From assembly GCA_022575985.1 (NCBI GenBank), contig JAKSXM010000272.1, positions 31,079,501 to 31,143,500 of the forward strand: DNA of 64,000 bases. The letters run 5' to 3'. Positions 26,001 to 41,000 of the stretch are shown piece by piece (positions within the stretch are counted from its first letter, which is position 1; every line of letters starts with the position of its first letter). The stretch comes from Anagrus nilaparvatae. Lineage: Eukaryota; Arthropoda; Insecta; Hymenoptera; Mymaridae. A program made the position numbers and the translations under genes. The notes under the pieces were generated by a model. It did not search any database. It was given only the letters and a program-made list of their open reading frames with translations, and was not told the DNA's origin.

Positions 26001-29000
26001 ACTACCCCTATAAGGGGTGTTTTCGCTACTATTGCTCTAGTCCTCCAAGATTTGATCTAACAGGTGTTTTTGGGTTGCTGATCACAAAAATCGATGTCTT
26101 TTCAATTAAAACGTAACTCTTCACCCTTAAATTGGCCAAAACTACCCATAAAAGGGGTGCCTTTACTACTTTCGCTCTAGCCCTCCAAGATTCGGTCTAA
26201 TAGGGTTTTTGGGTCGCTGATCATAAAAATCGACGTCTTTTTAATTAAAACATAAGTCTTCACCCTTAAATTGGCCAAAACTACCCATAAAAGGGGTGCT
26301 TTCGCTACTTTCGCTCTAGCCCTCCAAGATTCGGTTAAATAGGGCTTTTAGGGTCGCTGATCATAAAAATTTATGTCTTTTCAATTTTTCAAAATTTTAA
26401 TTATGCAAAAAAAAAGCCTTTAAGGCTATCCTAAACCCAAATGTGTCGGTAAAAATTTCTTAAATGCCGGCTTTCTTTTTTAAGCTTTAGAAAAAACAAA
26501 AAAAATATTTTAGGCTATAAAGAATGATTTTTTCTAGGAAATGAATCAATATGAAGCCACAAATGTTATTAGTAGTGGGTTGGTGAACTTTTTCAAAATG
26601 AAATCTGCCTTGCCGATTCAATGTTAAAAGCATAGAGGTTTAGGATGGTGTTAAGGGCTGTTTATTGTGATCAACGACCTAAAAACCCCTATTAGACCAA
26701 ATCTTGGAGAGCTAGAGCGAAAATAGCAAAAACACCCCTTTTATGGGAAGTTTTGGCCAATTTAAGGGTGAAGAGTTACGTTTCAATTGAAAGGATACCG
26801 ATTTTTGTGATCAGCAACCCTGTTAGACCAAATCTTGGAGAACTAGAGTGAAAGTAGCGAAAACACCTCTTTTAGGGGTAGTTTTGGGTAATTTAAGCGT
26901 CAAGCCCCAATTTCTCATAGAAAAGACCCCGATTTTCATGTTCAGTGACCCAAAAAACCTATAATAGTCCAAATCTGGTGGCGGCCGCAAACAATACAAC
27001 CTCCCCCCCCCCCCCGGTATTTTGACTGGAGTTTAACTACGAAAAGTAGCTTTTTTTTCATTTATATCCGTATATAGGGTTTTTTGGGTCTTAAAAATGG
27101 GCCTTTTATTTTTTATTTTATCCAAAATTATATATGTACCTAAAATTTACTGCAGAATCAGAATTTGAAATAAATAAATAGTATTAGTGCAAATTTTATT
27201 GTATGTTTGTGGCCGAGATATGCTTTTGATGATTATTTGAAATTTTGGGCCTTACCTATTTTAACGGTCCCATTTCAGCTTTTTTAAATGAACAAAAGAG
27301 ATGTTTTGGTAGTACCTACAAATATTAATTTTGTATTCATTTGGAGCTTTAATAAAAGCCAAATTGGCTCCATTAAAGTCGGTAGGGCCCAAAATCTCAA
27401 ATAATCATCAAAAGTCTTTCTCGACCACAAACATACAATGAAATTTGCACTAACTACGAAAAATAGCTTTTTTTCATTTATACCCGTATAAAGAGTTTTT
27501 CGGGGTCTAAAAAATGGGCCTAGTATTTTTTATTTTATCCAAAATCATATATTTGGACCTAAAATTTACTACAGAATCAGAATTTGAAATAAAAAAGTAT
27601 AATTGTTGTTTTGTTAATCGCTCATTTTTTAGAAATTTAAATTATTGTTTTTTCTTTTTTATTGACCAGAACTGGGCTATACCTGGACAATATAGCCTAG
27701 TTCTGGTCATTAAAAAAAAAAAACAATAATTTAAAAAAGTATACTTTTCATTTAAAATTTCAAAGTTGGGTCCTGCTATGGGAACCTAAGACCCAAATTT
27801 TATGTCCATCATTAGGTATCCCCCTTGAAACCAATCAATTTTTATTCGAAACATTTTTCGTTATTTTGCTTTGTTATCGAAATATTTGAGTGCATGGATT
27901 AAAATGACTCACCCTGTATTATAAAACTATCAAATTATAGGCTTCAAGTTCATCAGTTTTATAGAAGAGTATTAATTTCAGAAAAAAATAGCATCCTAGA
28001 CTGTTAAAATTAACTCCTGTATATTAGCCAATAAAAATAGTTGCTTTGCAAAATAAATTTTTAAATTTCCGTAAAAAGTTGTAAAATTTTAATAAAAATA
28101 GTTTTGCTAAATTTACTAATTTTTGTCGAAATTTTGAATCGCTCTTTGTTCTTGTACGATTAATACCTTGAGTGTTAATAGTGAAAGTTAATCAGTCATC
28201 CATTGGTGCAATTACCCTAGAATGTTGATTTTTATTTTGTAAAAAATAGAACAAGGATGTAGGTTACTAATTACTTATAAAAAAAAACTTAATGAAACTG
28301 TAAAAATAATTATCAGTTATTTAACTGCATTCAACAGCTGGTGTTTAATTGTATAAAAGTAATAAATAGTCCTTAAACTTTAACTTCTTCTATAATAGTT
28401 AGCTATTATAATTATTACATTCGATAAGAATTTTCAGTATTATATCGATTTTAGATTATTTTTTATATCACGGATATTATTAATACATAAAGCTTAAGAA
28501 ATATTTATATGTCATGTTAAAATACCCCGAACAAGTTGTAGTTCTGGTTGTAAACGGTGCAACTGACTTTAACGGTTTGTTCCTTGGCTAGCGGATAGCT
28601 AAAATAATCTAGATGTTATAAAAGTAATGTGCACCAGGCTCATTTAACGAATAAGCTCAGCCGAATAAAATTATCAATATAGTATAGCCTTGAACCGTAA
28701 CATATACACTTTAGCTTTTTTTACATCATAATTTATAACATTATGGTAAGTTTGAAATACGCTTTGGAAAATAATTTTATATGAAAAAAGAGATCTATTT
28801 ATTTTTTTCAATATGTATTTTTATTTACTTTGTTAAATTTTTTTGAGGTTATTGGAAATACGGTAAAATATTAGGTAAAATATTTTTGAAAAAAAAATTT
28901 TATTTGATAATAGTCAAATCCGCTTTTAGAAACTTTTCACAAAAATTATTATTTCATTCTCTTTATCCAACATTGTAATAATAGCTCTTCAATTAATACA

Positions 29001-32000
29001 CTAACATTTAAATTTATGAGTTTTGCGATTAGTACGTACCACCTATTGTTTTATGCTCTATATACGTGAACAGTAGGACTGATGCTTATAATCAATCAAC
29101 GAGATATCAAGAGTTTCGATAAAACGAATTTCTGATAAAAGCCTACTTCGTTCCCATTCAGTCCAGGACGATTTCGTCTTAAAGCTTGTTTATTGATTCA
29201 CGAAAATGCAAATAAATAGAAAAAATTCAGGTGTACTAATGTATTATCATGGTCACGCCTTTTATGTTTGCTTTTGAACCAATGCCAAAAGCTAATAATT
29301 TAAAAGAAAAATAAAATACATGAAGCTTTTTTATATCGTAAATCTATAATTTATTTTTAAAATTTTCCTACAAAGAACATAAAATAAGGTTAGGTACATT
29401 GGTACATAATTTAATTTAACGCTCTACAAATATGGGCAAATATCAGCAAATATAAGGAACGAAGATACATAAATTACTTATGCGTACAGCTGACGTCTGT
29501 TTATTTTTTAATTTATTTAAAAAAAAAACCTTTATAGATTTATAAAAACAGATGCTACTTACTTTATGAATAAATCTTTTTTAATTAACAAGATTACTAT
29601 ATTCATTAGCTGATTATTTGATGTTTAAAAAACTCAGCTTTTTATTTCAATATTTATTCATTACTGATAAAGAAAATTTAGAAAAAATCTTCCAATTTAC
29701 TGTTTATATTTGCTTCAGTTCGTTAAAATATAAAAAAAATTGAGACTTTTTGATTTTTTCGAAAATTTAATCGCTTCTTTTTATTTACTGCAATCTAGCA
29801 AGCTTGAATCGAATAAAGTTTTTGGGTAAAACCCGGAATTTCCGACTACCCTATTTTATCATTTTTGTGCTTGACATCCTGTATATAATAATTAATCGTA
29901 AACATTGAATAATGAATACCTTGAAAAAAAACACCTATCATGTTTCAATATTTGTTTTAGTAAATTTATTAAAGGTTATCAATAACCTCGAACAAAGAGT
30001 TTGTTATCGTACTGAACATACAAAATAAAAGGTCATTTTAAATATGTTTTTCACGCAGAACGCGAAAATTCTGACTTTATGTTTTCATTATTTTAAAACT
30101 TTCAAAGTCAGAGTTATAAAATTTTTTAGTACTGTCATAAATTTCAATGTTTATTATTTTGTGAAGAGAAAAAATTTATAAATAAAAATGCCATCGTATC
30201 GAAAATATCGCGAATTAAAATATAGTAACACAACTACTCTTCGGTATAATAAAAGTATAAAAATTGAAAATTTATTAAAATATGAAACTTGATATTCCAT
30301 GCACATGTAGGCTACGCTTTTTTTAATAATAAAAATGCTTCGAAATCCGATAAGTTTATATGATAAATATTTGTTATTTTCAAAAGGTTATAAAATATAA
30401 CAAGGCAGCGAAAATTCCAACTGGGTTGCCTTCCAAATTTTTTTCGCCCACAAACTAAAGCTATTTAAAAGCTTCACATTAAATTTTGAAAATAAACCAT
30501 GAATTTTTAACAAGAGTAGGTGGGGGGGGGGGGAATAATGTTGCGTATCATTTATGCAAATCATAGCCAGCCCTTTGCTGCAGAAAACGTGTTCCATGCA
30601 TATTGATTATGTTTTTGAAAATTTTTATTCTTTGATTTACTCTCAGTGGAAAAATTAAAAATATCTTTTATATCATTTATTAAAAATATGATATTCAGAT
30701 ATATTATGCGCTAATTGCATGTTCAATGTGAAATTTTGATTAATTCTTTTATGGCTAATTAGCATTTATAGTAGTATGTATTATATTTAACGATGCAAAA
30801 TAATACCCAATTATTTAATTTTATAAATTTCCAATTATTCATGAGTGTTTTTTATGTACGTATTTTATGGCATAACGCAAAACTGATGATGGCTACAAAA
30901 AAGCGGTTATAGGCAAAAAAGGGGAAAAATTGTTAGATGGTTATAGGCTAGAGCCAGTTTTGATCCGGTTTCCATAAAAACTTTGTTTATCAATTTTTTT
31001 TACTATCTTCGAAAAATTGTTTAAAGCTCAAAAAATGCAAATATTTTACTCTAGTGTATGATTTAATTAGATTATACAGCTAAATTTTCAAGCCAATCGT
31101 CGGTACAATCTCTCAAGAGTTACGAATATTTGTCATGGTGAAAAAGATAATTTAAAAATAAATGTTAAAATTTTAGTCTAACAAATAATTCTATTGGATT
31201 ACGGGACGTTTTTTTTGTATTTGTTTTGATCCGATACAAAACCAGGGTTATCGATAAAAAAAACACGCAGTATAATAATTTTCATTACATCAGTTGATTA
31301 ATCAGACTTCTTGACTTCTTTTTTCCTTTTTACATAATAGGAAATTATATTTCATGTTCAAGGTTAAAAGTCAAATCTAACTAAAAGATCGGTCACCAAC
31401 TCGTAACTCCACCACGTAACAGATAGTTCTCTAAAAAAATATTCCAGATTAAAATCCGAACGAAGAGTACGAAGACGAAGCAAACCGTTAGGCTAGGCTA
31501 GCTATTAAAAAAAATTTGTAGATAATTATATTAATATATTTAAACTCCTTTAGAGTTTCAGAAGTATCTGAAATTAAAATAGCGTAAGAAAAAAAAATCT
31601 CTTTACTTGGTCAGGGGCTTATGCTACCTTTTAACATAAAAGCAATGAATAATATAAAATTACCTTTATAAATGGTAATTAGGGATTTTCGATGTTGTTA
31701 AACTATTTAGAGATATAAATTACTTTTTATCTTGAATCGTGAAAGAACTTTTAAGCAAAGATATTCCGATTATAAAAAAAAAATTTTTAATTTACATTTG
31801 ATATTTTACTTTACTTGCTTTTTTTAGCTTTATTAATAGAGATTTGAATAAATAATAAATACCTAGTTCATCTGTGGAAATAATATCAAGTTTCCAAAAC
31901 CGGGACCAAGAGAAAAAAAGATCCTCGCTTTTCTGATTTAAAAGCTTTTTGAAATGCATTTTTACAAAATATTATCGAAACTCGTTTTGTAAATCTTGAT

Positions 32001-35000
32001 CCCTTAATAAATCGTAATCCCCAAGAACCCTAAACCTCGAGATTACGTGTCTGTTACTTTAAAAATTTACTCAAATAAACATCAGATTTCCTGGTCTCCT
32101 GTAAAAAAGGTATTGTGGTACAATATTATTTAACATATAATGTTAAGAAAATTATTTAAATAATGTCGATAAAATTATATAAATTTTTTGATAAATAATA
32201 TTGTACCACAATACCTTTTTTACAGGAGACCAGGAAATCTGATGTTTATTTGAGTAAATTTTTAAAGTAACAGACACGTAATCTCAAGGTTTAGGGTTCT
32301 TGGGGATTACGATTTAATAAGGGATAAAGATTTACAAAACAAATTTCGATAAAATTTTGTAAAAATGCATTTTATTATTACAGAAACTCATAGCCGAGAC
32401 GGCATTTCAGAGCGAGGTTGCTTATTTATAGAAATTTAAAGAGAAACCCTATTTTAAATTTTAAACAATCTGTAGAATAAGGGTTAATAATTAGAGAAGA
32501 TAATATTTCATCTATGAATATCATATTTTAGTTTTGTATTCAAGATATTCAATAGGAACATCGCACAGCCGAGGGTTATTTTCAAATTAATAGTAAATAT
32601 ATTTTCAAAAATTCAAAAAATAATGATAACGAATGGAAATTTTTCGCAAGCGGAATATCGATTTTTGTCGGAAATACACGTGTTACAACTTTTCCTTGAT
32701 TTTATTTTACACTTTTGAAATTTTTCGTATATTTTTTTTTTCAACTTTAAAATGCTCGCATTTATTATGCTATGAATTTATTTAAATTCTGTTCAGACGC
32801 AATTTTACTTTATTTATATAATAATACCACTAATGAAATTCCGCTGCGAATATACATTTTCTAAAGATTTTAATATTTTCTAGTTTAAATTTCCTGGATG
32901 CGTTAAATGATTCGTGAAAAAGAAAATTTTAATTTTTTCCTCCGAATACAAATTTTAGAAAAGTAGTTTATTCAATGAGCGTGTAACTAAAAATAATAAA
33001 AAATAATCAAGATAAATTAAATTTTTTTCAAACTAGAATTTAGAGAAAGGCACTTTTTTAAAACTACAGGCAGAGTTAATGACAAGCATAAACTCTCAAA
33101 GTTTATTTAACTTTAAAGTTTGCATTATTATACAAATAAAATAAAACCAATTGGACTATTACGATAAGGGCTTATAGTTGTACACGAAAAATTAATTGCC
33201 AACAATTAACAAAACAATAAAATGTTTTAGTTGTTCAACTACTATCTTATAAAATAAATCTTAAAACAATCTTATTTCACTCTCAATGAAATTCTTGTGA
33301 AAAAAAAAGTTTACCAATAAACTCACGTTCCAGGTGGGCTGTTTATACTCTTATTTAATGAATACACTGAAAAAAAATTATTCTCGTCTTTCCACTCATT
33401 TACAGTCGTTTGAGAAAATCAAACTAAACTCAAATTCTTATATATACTAAACAGTAAACATAAAAAGTGAACGCCCCCATTCGGCTTTGCCTCAGAAGGT
33501 AATTTATGTACGATTTGGGCCGTTCTTTACTTTTTTGGCCATAAATCGTAATATATTATACTATTGATTTTTGCGTGATAAAGTCATAAAGATAAGAGCC
33601 CCGGGCAGGGCTTAAAAAATGAACGACCATAACTTTTTTTAAAACTATAAAGAGAAGTTTCATGAAAAAAAGTTCAGCTTCCGTAAAGAGGATTTTTTGA
33701 TCGGAAGTAACTAAAAATATTTTTAATCCTTATTAATTAAAGTACTTATAATGCGAGTGAAGCCCGTAAAACATTTATTTGTTGTTTTAGACGCTACTTG
33801 AGGATTCATCAAGTTACGTTAGCACAGAATTTACTCTATCAATCATTTCTACAGCCATATTCACTATTACGTAAACGTGCGTGAATGGACCTGTTTGTAT
33901 CTGTTAAATTAAGCAAATAGTTGATACGTGATTGATGATTAAAAGATTATAATATGAAGTACACTCGACCTTATCAATAAACTGCTTTTTTAATTAATAT
34001 TATAAAAATAAATATACTTATAAATGTATTAACGTCAATCAAAAACAAATTTTAAAAAACAATTTTAAAAGTTATACAGTAAAAAAATTTACACAATATT
34101 ACTAAAGTTTAGTATTTTTACTATAATTTAGTAAAAAAAATACATTTACTATTTTTTTAGTAATATTACTAAATTGTAGTAAAAATACTAAACTGTAGTA
34201 ATATTGTGTACATTTTTTTACTGTGTAGTAAACAACCTTTCAAAAAAGTATTTGAATTCAGTTATATAATTATTTGGCAGAAGTTAATTCTAGATCTCCT
34301 TTTGTGAGTAATTGGTGAAATAGTATACATTACGACTCGTTAATTACCATTTGAGGCAGAGCCATTCTTTTTTTATTGCCAAGGTAAGGATCGTAAACTA
34401 TTTTTTTTGCAGTGGCACGAAAGTACATCTTTTCCAGATATGTTCTAGGAAAATTTTAAGATATTAATCATAAGTCATGATTGCTCAAAATTTTTAAGGT
34501 GCCAAATGTCAAATACTTTTTACTCCAATTAATATGCGATAATTGGTCTGAAATTGGTCCAAATCTAAAATAGGGAAGCACCTTTAAATGGGCAAAAAGA
34601 ATTCCTTTTTAAGGTTTTTTTTGCAATATTTTGGTACCATCGGTATAATAATCAAATAAATTCCAATTTTTTTGAGAATCATTAATGAAATATAGAGGCT
34701 AAAAACTATCCCCAAAATAAAAAAAAATTGAAAAATCACGATATCTTATTTTTTTTTAGGATCAAGTAGTTTACAATATTGTATCATTTTTTAGCGATAT
34801 ATAATTTAATAACAACCCCTAGGGGGCTGAAAATGACCGAATACTACCCTACAAAATAAAGAAATGAAAAACAATGGAGAAATAGTACATTTTTAACCAA
34901 GGGAGCAAAAAAAAAGAATGGTCCAGATCGTACGTTAATTAGCATCCGAGGCGAAGCCGAGTAGCATTTTGGGGGAAGTTTTCAACCCCAGGAAGGGGGG

Positions 35001-38000
35001 GAGGGGTTATAAAAATTTTTGATACAAAACATCTTGCTTTTTTGATGGTTGCAAAAGAAAAACAATTAAAAAAACATTAGCTTACGTTTTTTTAATTTTT
35101 TTTTTATTTAGGAATAGTTTCCACCCTCGGGGGGGGGGGGGGGGGGTGCAAAATTTTTTGGATTCAACATATGTTGTCACTTTGACAATTGCAAAACGAA
35201 AAGTTTTTAAAAAAATTTGTTTGCCTTCATTTTTTAATATTTTGGGGTAGTTTTCAGTAATTTTCAACGCCCTAGAGGGGAGGGAGAGAGATATTATATT
35301 AGATAATGGTTAAAAAATTATACAATATTGTAAACTAGTGGATTCTAAAAAAAAGTAAGGAAAAGAAACGTACATCGTGGTATTTCAATTTTTTCTTATT
35401 TTGGGGGTAGTTTTTAGCCCCTCTAATTAGCCCTAATAAATCAATTTTGATACAATTAAGCTAAACTCTATCTTTTATTAATAATTCTCAAATCATTGGC
35501 GTTTATTTGATTTTTATAACGCTGCTTCCAAATATTGCAAAAAAAAACCTTAAAAAAGGGGTAGTTTTTTTGAATTTAAGGGCGTTTCCCTACTTTCCTC
35601 CGGATTTGGACCCCGGATTCGTGTTTAGCGATCCAAAAAACCTCTAATAGATCTTTTTTCAACCCAGATAGAGTTTCCATTCCACTCCCCACGAATATTA
35701 ACTGGAATATTTAGGCCTTTTTGCAAAATAATAGTTTTAACGAGTGCTGTAGCCGATTCCTAACTTGTTTGTATAGTTATTTTTAGTCCACGAATTGATA
35801 TTCATAAAAAATTAATATTTTTATAAGATATTAAAATATATAAAATTTCAAAATAATAACTTTGCAATATTGATTCGTTAATTTACTACATGATTGTAAA
35901 TTACTATACAATGCACGATAAGAGCATTAGCAAATTACGGTTACAAAAGAATTAATGAATAAATGTGATAATATTATAAATTACAAACACCTACGTAACA
36001 CTACTTTAATAGAAGTTAAATAATGCGTATTACACTGGGACATATTATCCTTTCTACATCAGATTAAAAATCGATATTAAATTATTATTATTAAAAGTAA
36101 AAATAGTCTGTAATAGTAAATATAGTAAAATTATTATAAATAATAGTGAATCTAATAATATTATTTTATAGAATTTTGATTACACCATCTTTTGATCACT
36201 AAATCCGAGTGACTTTTTACGATTAAAAGTTATTTAGATTTTTGATTTTTATTGGTCCGTTTGGATAAGAAAATTTCTTACTTAAATAAATATTTTTGGT
36301 CAACTGTAATTTTGGGAAACTTTTGTTAACTTATCCAGTAACCAAAAATCTAAGCAGCTTATTGTAAAATTACTAACATCCTAATCTACATAAAGATTTT
36401 AATTTATTTTTTTAAACACAAAATGCAAAATACATATTATAAACATACTTTACTTCTGTTTACTTTATTCTTGTGTAAATGTATGATATCTAAATCTAAA
36501 TAATATAAATAAAGCTTTGAACATCGTTTCTCTAGTTATACAAACAAACGAGCAAAAAAACGTGTTTGAGTGATTATATGCGACGCGTACCTACTTGTGT
36601 GCAGTTGATTTTCAACTGCTCATAATGATACTTTGGAATAATTTCACTCAACATAAAAATCTAAAGCTCTTTCAGTAAGAAACTTCAGCAAGAAGCTCTT
36701 CTAACTTTAAAACAAAGTTATTAATTTAAAAGTACACGTTGGTTTGACAACAATATTCTAAATATAAAATTAAAAATCTGATTTATTATTGTAAGTAATA
36801 GTTGGAGTAAAAATTTTTCAACTCATAGAACATTGACAGATTATAATAAATTTCTTCGATATCTTAGTAACAAATGGATTTTTTTTTCATTCAACTGGAA
36901 ATTACAGAGTGTTGCGATATCGATAGAAAAGAAAGTTTATTATTCTAAGAATAATTCTCAGTCAAACTGTCTCGGATTCAGACAACGACGATTTTACCGG
37001 CTTTGGTATGTAAATAAATTGAAAGCTTTCGAAATCAAAATTTTTAAGTAAAATCTAAGTTACGTTTTCTTTTTTAATATAAAAAATAATTTTCAACAAC
37101 ATTCGTCAAATTTCTCGTTACGAACCATTTTTCCATTCGTTTTTTGGCCAAGTTTTGAGGACAGGTGGAAATCTAAAGGGAAATGTAAATTCGAATTTAA
37201 ATAAATGCGTTACTTTTCTTTTTTTTCTAATTGACTTTAAAATTTTGGTTTGGTAAAAAAGTTTTGGTATCTTTTGGTATCTTTCGTATCTTTTCGTTTT
37301 CAGTTTTTTTCTTTTACCGAAATTCTAATTAATTTTCAGATGCCGCAGAAGCTTGTTATTTTGATCGATATTTTTTGGAAAATTTCGGATATTACTGTAC
37401 ATATTGTACTGATTAGAGATCATAAAATTTGCAACAAAAAAAAATTATTAAAATTTTATTTTTATTTTATTTTCCATTTTTTTTCTTTGGTAAAGCGTTA
37501 TAAAAACGTCTGAAATTTCCCGAGTAGTCCAAAAATCGATTCAGGATTTTCATTTGGTGAGAAAAATAGCCTGAAAAAGAAAAGGTAATTAAAAGAAAAA
37601 TCCTGAGGCAACGAGCCCTCAAAAACAAAATTAACAACAAATAGCGTATAGATAAGAAAAAAAGGAGCAGTTTTTTACAGTGTTTTAATTTTTTATAACC
37701 ATTCAGAGCGTAAAAAAATCAAAGTTAAAAAGTTAGCTTAGAATTTCGAGAATATTTAAAAAGCGGAAAGTATTTATTTGAGTTAACAAATAGAAGCCAG
37801 AATGTTTGCAGTTAGATAAGTACATAGTCAGTAAATTTAAACATGGTCCATTCAAGTTGTTTGTGTCAATCAACATAAAAATTATATAACTATCGAGTAT
37901 TTACCCTTCCCTCTAGTTTTGTTTAACTATAAATCATTAATCTAATATTTAATTAATGGTAACTTTAGAAAAATAGAAATTCAAGTGAAAATAAAATATT

Positions 38001-41000
38001 TTGTTAAATTCTGATGGTTAAACTGTTGTTACATATAGATACTAGACATCGATAAGTTGGCAGACAGTCAAAATAACGTGACACGATGTTTAAAAAAAAG
38101 TTATATAGATAAGAATCTGAAATTTAAGAAAAACTTTCTGTTTATAACAATACCATAAAGAACAATATCTTTTCTTATTTTTGTATAAATCAATGGTTAA
38201 AAAAATGACACAAAAGAATTCTATTATTAGAAAATATCTCATCACCGGTTGTACTTTTGAGAAAGTACAAAATAGGTAAAACTTGGGTAAATGAATTAAA
38301 AAATTTCTTATACTAATGCTTCGACGATAAATAACAATTGTTTACACAGTTTCCAAAATTTATTCTTTCGAAAAAAAACTTGTACAGACTACAGTTATAA
38401 GTTTTCTTTAGATTTTAAATACTTTCTGCTGAGGGTAGCGAAACGGATTTTATTTTTTACTGCTTATTTATTTATGTGACTTTGGAACTGATTTATTTAA
38501 GTTTATGCAGTACATCAAAATGATATTTCTAAGTAACGTAGAATCCTCCTCTAGTGAAAACGCATTTCCATGCATAGTATAACAATAAATCTAAATTGAT
38601 CTTAACTTATATGAATTTCATATACTATTTCTCCGAAATTTATTGGTTGTATTACTAATTTGGTAATTATATGCAATTTATTTAACTTAGATAATTTCAA
38701 TTGATTTTGAAGCCCAATCCTTTGAGTTCCACGACAGAGCATAGGCTCTGGAATTGTCTACTTTCTAACATTAGTTTCAAAATTATAACTGATTTGTGCG
38801 TTCATCAACCAAAGATCATGGAACATGTTCACTCATAATAGTAATAAATCCAAAAACCGAAATTACAATAAATCCCGAAATATAAATTTTTGTTCTGAGT
38901 TCCACTTCAAATTATTCTATAAGTGCACTTTAAAACTTTTCCAAATACCCCATCCAATGAACATGATCCATGTTAACACCTGTTTTTAATTAGCTATTAG
39001 AATTGGACCCTTAGTTATAGCTAGATCAGTTTAATTGACCTTAATCAGATATGCATACCAAACTTAACTACTTTATAAACTATTAAATTATTATTACCCC
39101 TCCAACTATATTTTACTAATTTTACCGTTAGCATTTTATCCAAAGAAAGTTATTGTACAAAATTTAATTATTCCAAAAATTTTCTATGTTGCACTGATTT
39201 TTTAAAAATAAACGCCATATTATTATTATTACTATTATCATTATTAATTGAATATTTTAATGAACTAGATAGAATGAGAGGAAGAGCAAATGAAGAGATA
39301 CTTTTACTAATAATACCTAAATTAACCAAAACTTAAATTTAACTTATTAATACTAAGTACAAATATATTTAAATTAATTTAAAATTATTTGAATAAACTA
39401 TTTAACAAAAAACGTCATACTATTACAAAGTTTGACTACCAAGAGAGGCCGAGTTTACCAAAAGTACTTCTCTCAATTCCTCATGAAACGACTAGAAATC
39501 CTGCTTGTGGCATCACTTTCTGTACTTTCTTAATAATCAATTCCTAGATGTGAAATAAGGCTAATTAAAATAGCACCTAATTAATTAATTTTTAGATCCG
39601 TTGATAAGAGACAAAAAGGGGTACAATTAAACTTGCAATTGGTATTATTTTGCTCGCGGATTGTTTATACTATGTATTAATATTCAAGTTATAAGCTCTA
39701 GCTTTGCTCTAGACATACGATAAAAGAAAACAAAAAGTATAAAAAAATTATTTTACTCGTGAGAAAGATTTACAGTACAAACAGAAGAAACAATCGAACT
39801 AGGTCACGATAACTTGTTTTCTACTTTTATCCCGTAACCAAAATAGGCCCAAATTAATTTCTAGAATAAGCCTTTGAAAAATAAACAACACCATTTTATT
39901 GCACGTACAAGAGATAAATTAAATTACATACGTTTATATTGAAAATAAAAATCAATAATATTTCCTGTAATTTAATAAACCCCTTTTGTTTTATTTTATG
40001 AATAATAAGCTTTTTCAAAATCTCCATTCTTTGTTTATAACATAAATAATAAAATTTTTCATCCTATTTTTTAACAAGTGAATTTGGGTCGTTAAGTGTA
40101 CTCGAAGCATACTAAATATAAAGTTTTAATTTTTTAACTGCAACGCAAAATAACTAATTTTGTAAAGTACTTGAGAATATGATAATATAACTCTTAACAA
40201 ATTTCTGAAATATGATTTACTTTAAAACTGTTTTTTAACCAACTAGTGCAATTTTTCTGTCGGTATTGGTAATAATTATTATCTTCATTTAAACTTTTCT
40301 GGCACTTAATTTTATTTTTTTTTTAAATCTGCATGTTCGGAGAATGTATATAGTTTGAAACTGACTTTTCGTTGTACGCTGTAGATAACAACAAAAAATT
40401 AACCATTCGCATGCAATAAAAAATATAGGAAAACCAAAATCAAATCTCTTGAACTTGCATTTCCATCGATAAATTTCAATCATAAATTTCCAAGAATACA
40501 AAAATGTTTATGTATATTTATGTAAAAATAAACAGTTAGAAGTAACTGAATAAAATATTCATAAAATATAGAATTTTGAACATTTAAAAAATTTTTGCTA
40601 TTTATTTTGGTTATAAGCCCGTCTAATTTATTTCTTCTGCTTTTATTATTATTGTATAAATGTAAGTACAGCATTCTGCAAAAATTTATAATTCTTATTT
40701 ACTTAAAGTGGAGTATAATTCACAGTTGTAAAAGATTTCTCTACCATTGTATTAAAGAAAGGAATATATTTTTCAAAACTGAAAAATTCTGATCTAGACA
40801 TTTTATCGCTTCGAGGTAGAAACTTTGCAATAAGGATCACCTGATCAAATCGTTTATTAATTTTCTCGAGAAAGCCTTTTTCTTTCTTATAAAGGGCTCA
40901 GCATAACATTTAGAATTTTTTTTCAAACGAACGTGCAATTGTTACGTGTATTTACCTAATGAATCGAATTGGATAAGTGCCAAAAGTCTAAGTACTTTGT

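Larger units (their letters stand above)
24371..27918. mobile_element. 3.5 kb composite fold-back element with nested palindromes
   Basis: The outer ends are inverted copies: TACAGGGTTAGTCATTTTAA at 24371 and its near-complement ending TACAGGGTGAGTCATTTT (reverse strand) at 27918. They are flanked by TTATA on both sides (24366-24370, 27919-27923). The arms share long blocks, for example GGTTCCCAAAGCAGGACC against GGGTCCTGCTATGGGAACC. The left half is itself palindromic about a centre near 25193, with repeated words such as TTTGAGATTTTGGGCC. The middle is another palindrome, listed separately. No transposase is encoded. Confidence 0.8.

Noticed and set aside
25754..26988. Two NotI sites, possible cloning linker or vector contamination
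   Set aside because: The octamers sit inside longer identical blocks that belong to the two arms of the inner palindrome; no vector sequence is adjacent.
30041..30180. Possible second exon for the orphan promoter (open stretch after an acceptor-like TTCACGCAG)
   Set aside because: The 40-odd codons are Phe/Lys/Val-rich without any motif, and nothing downstream continues it.
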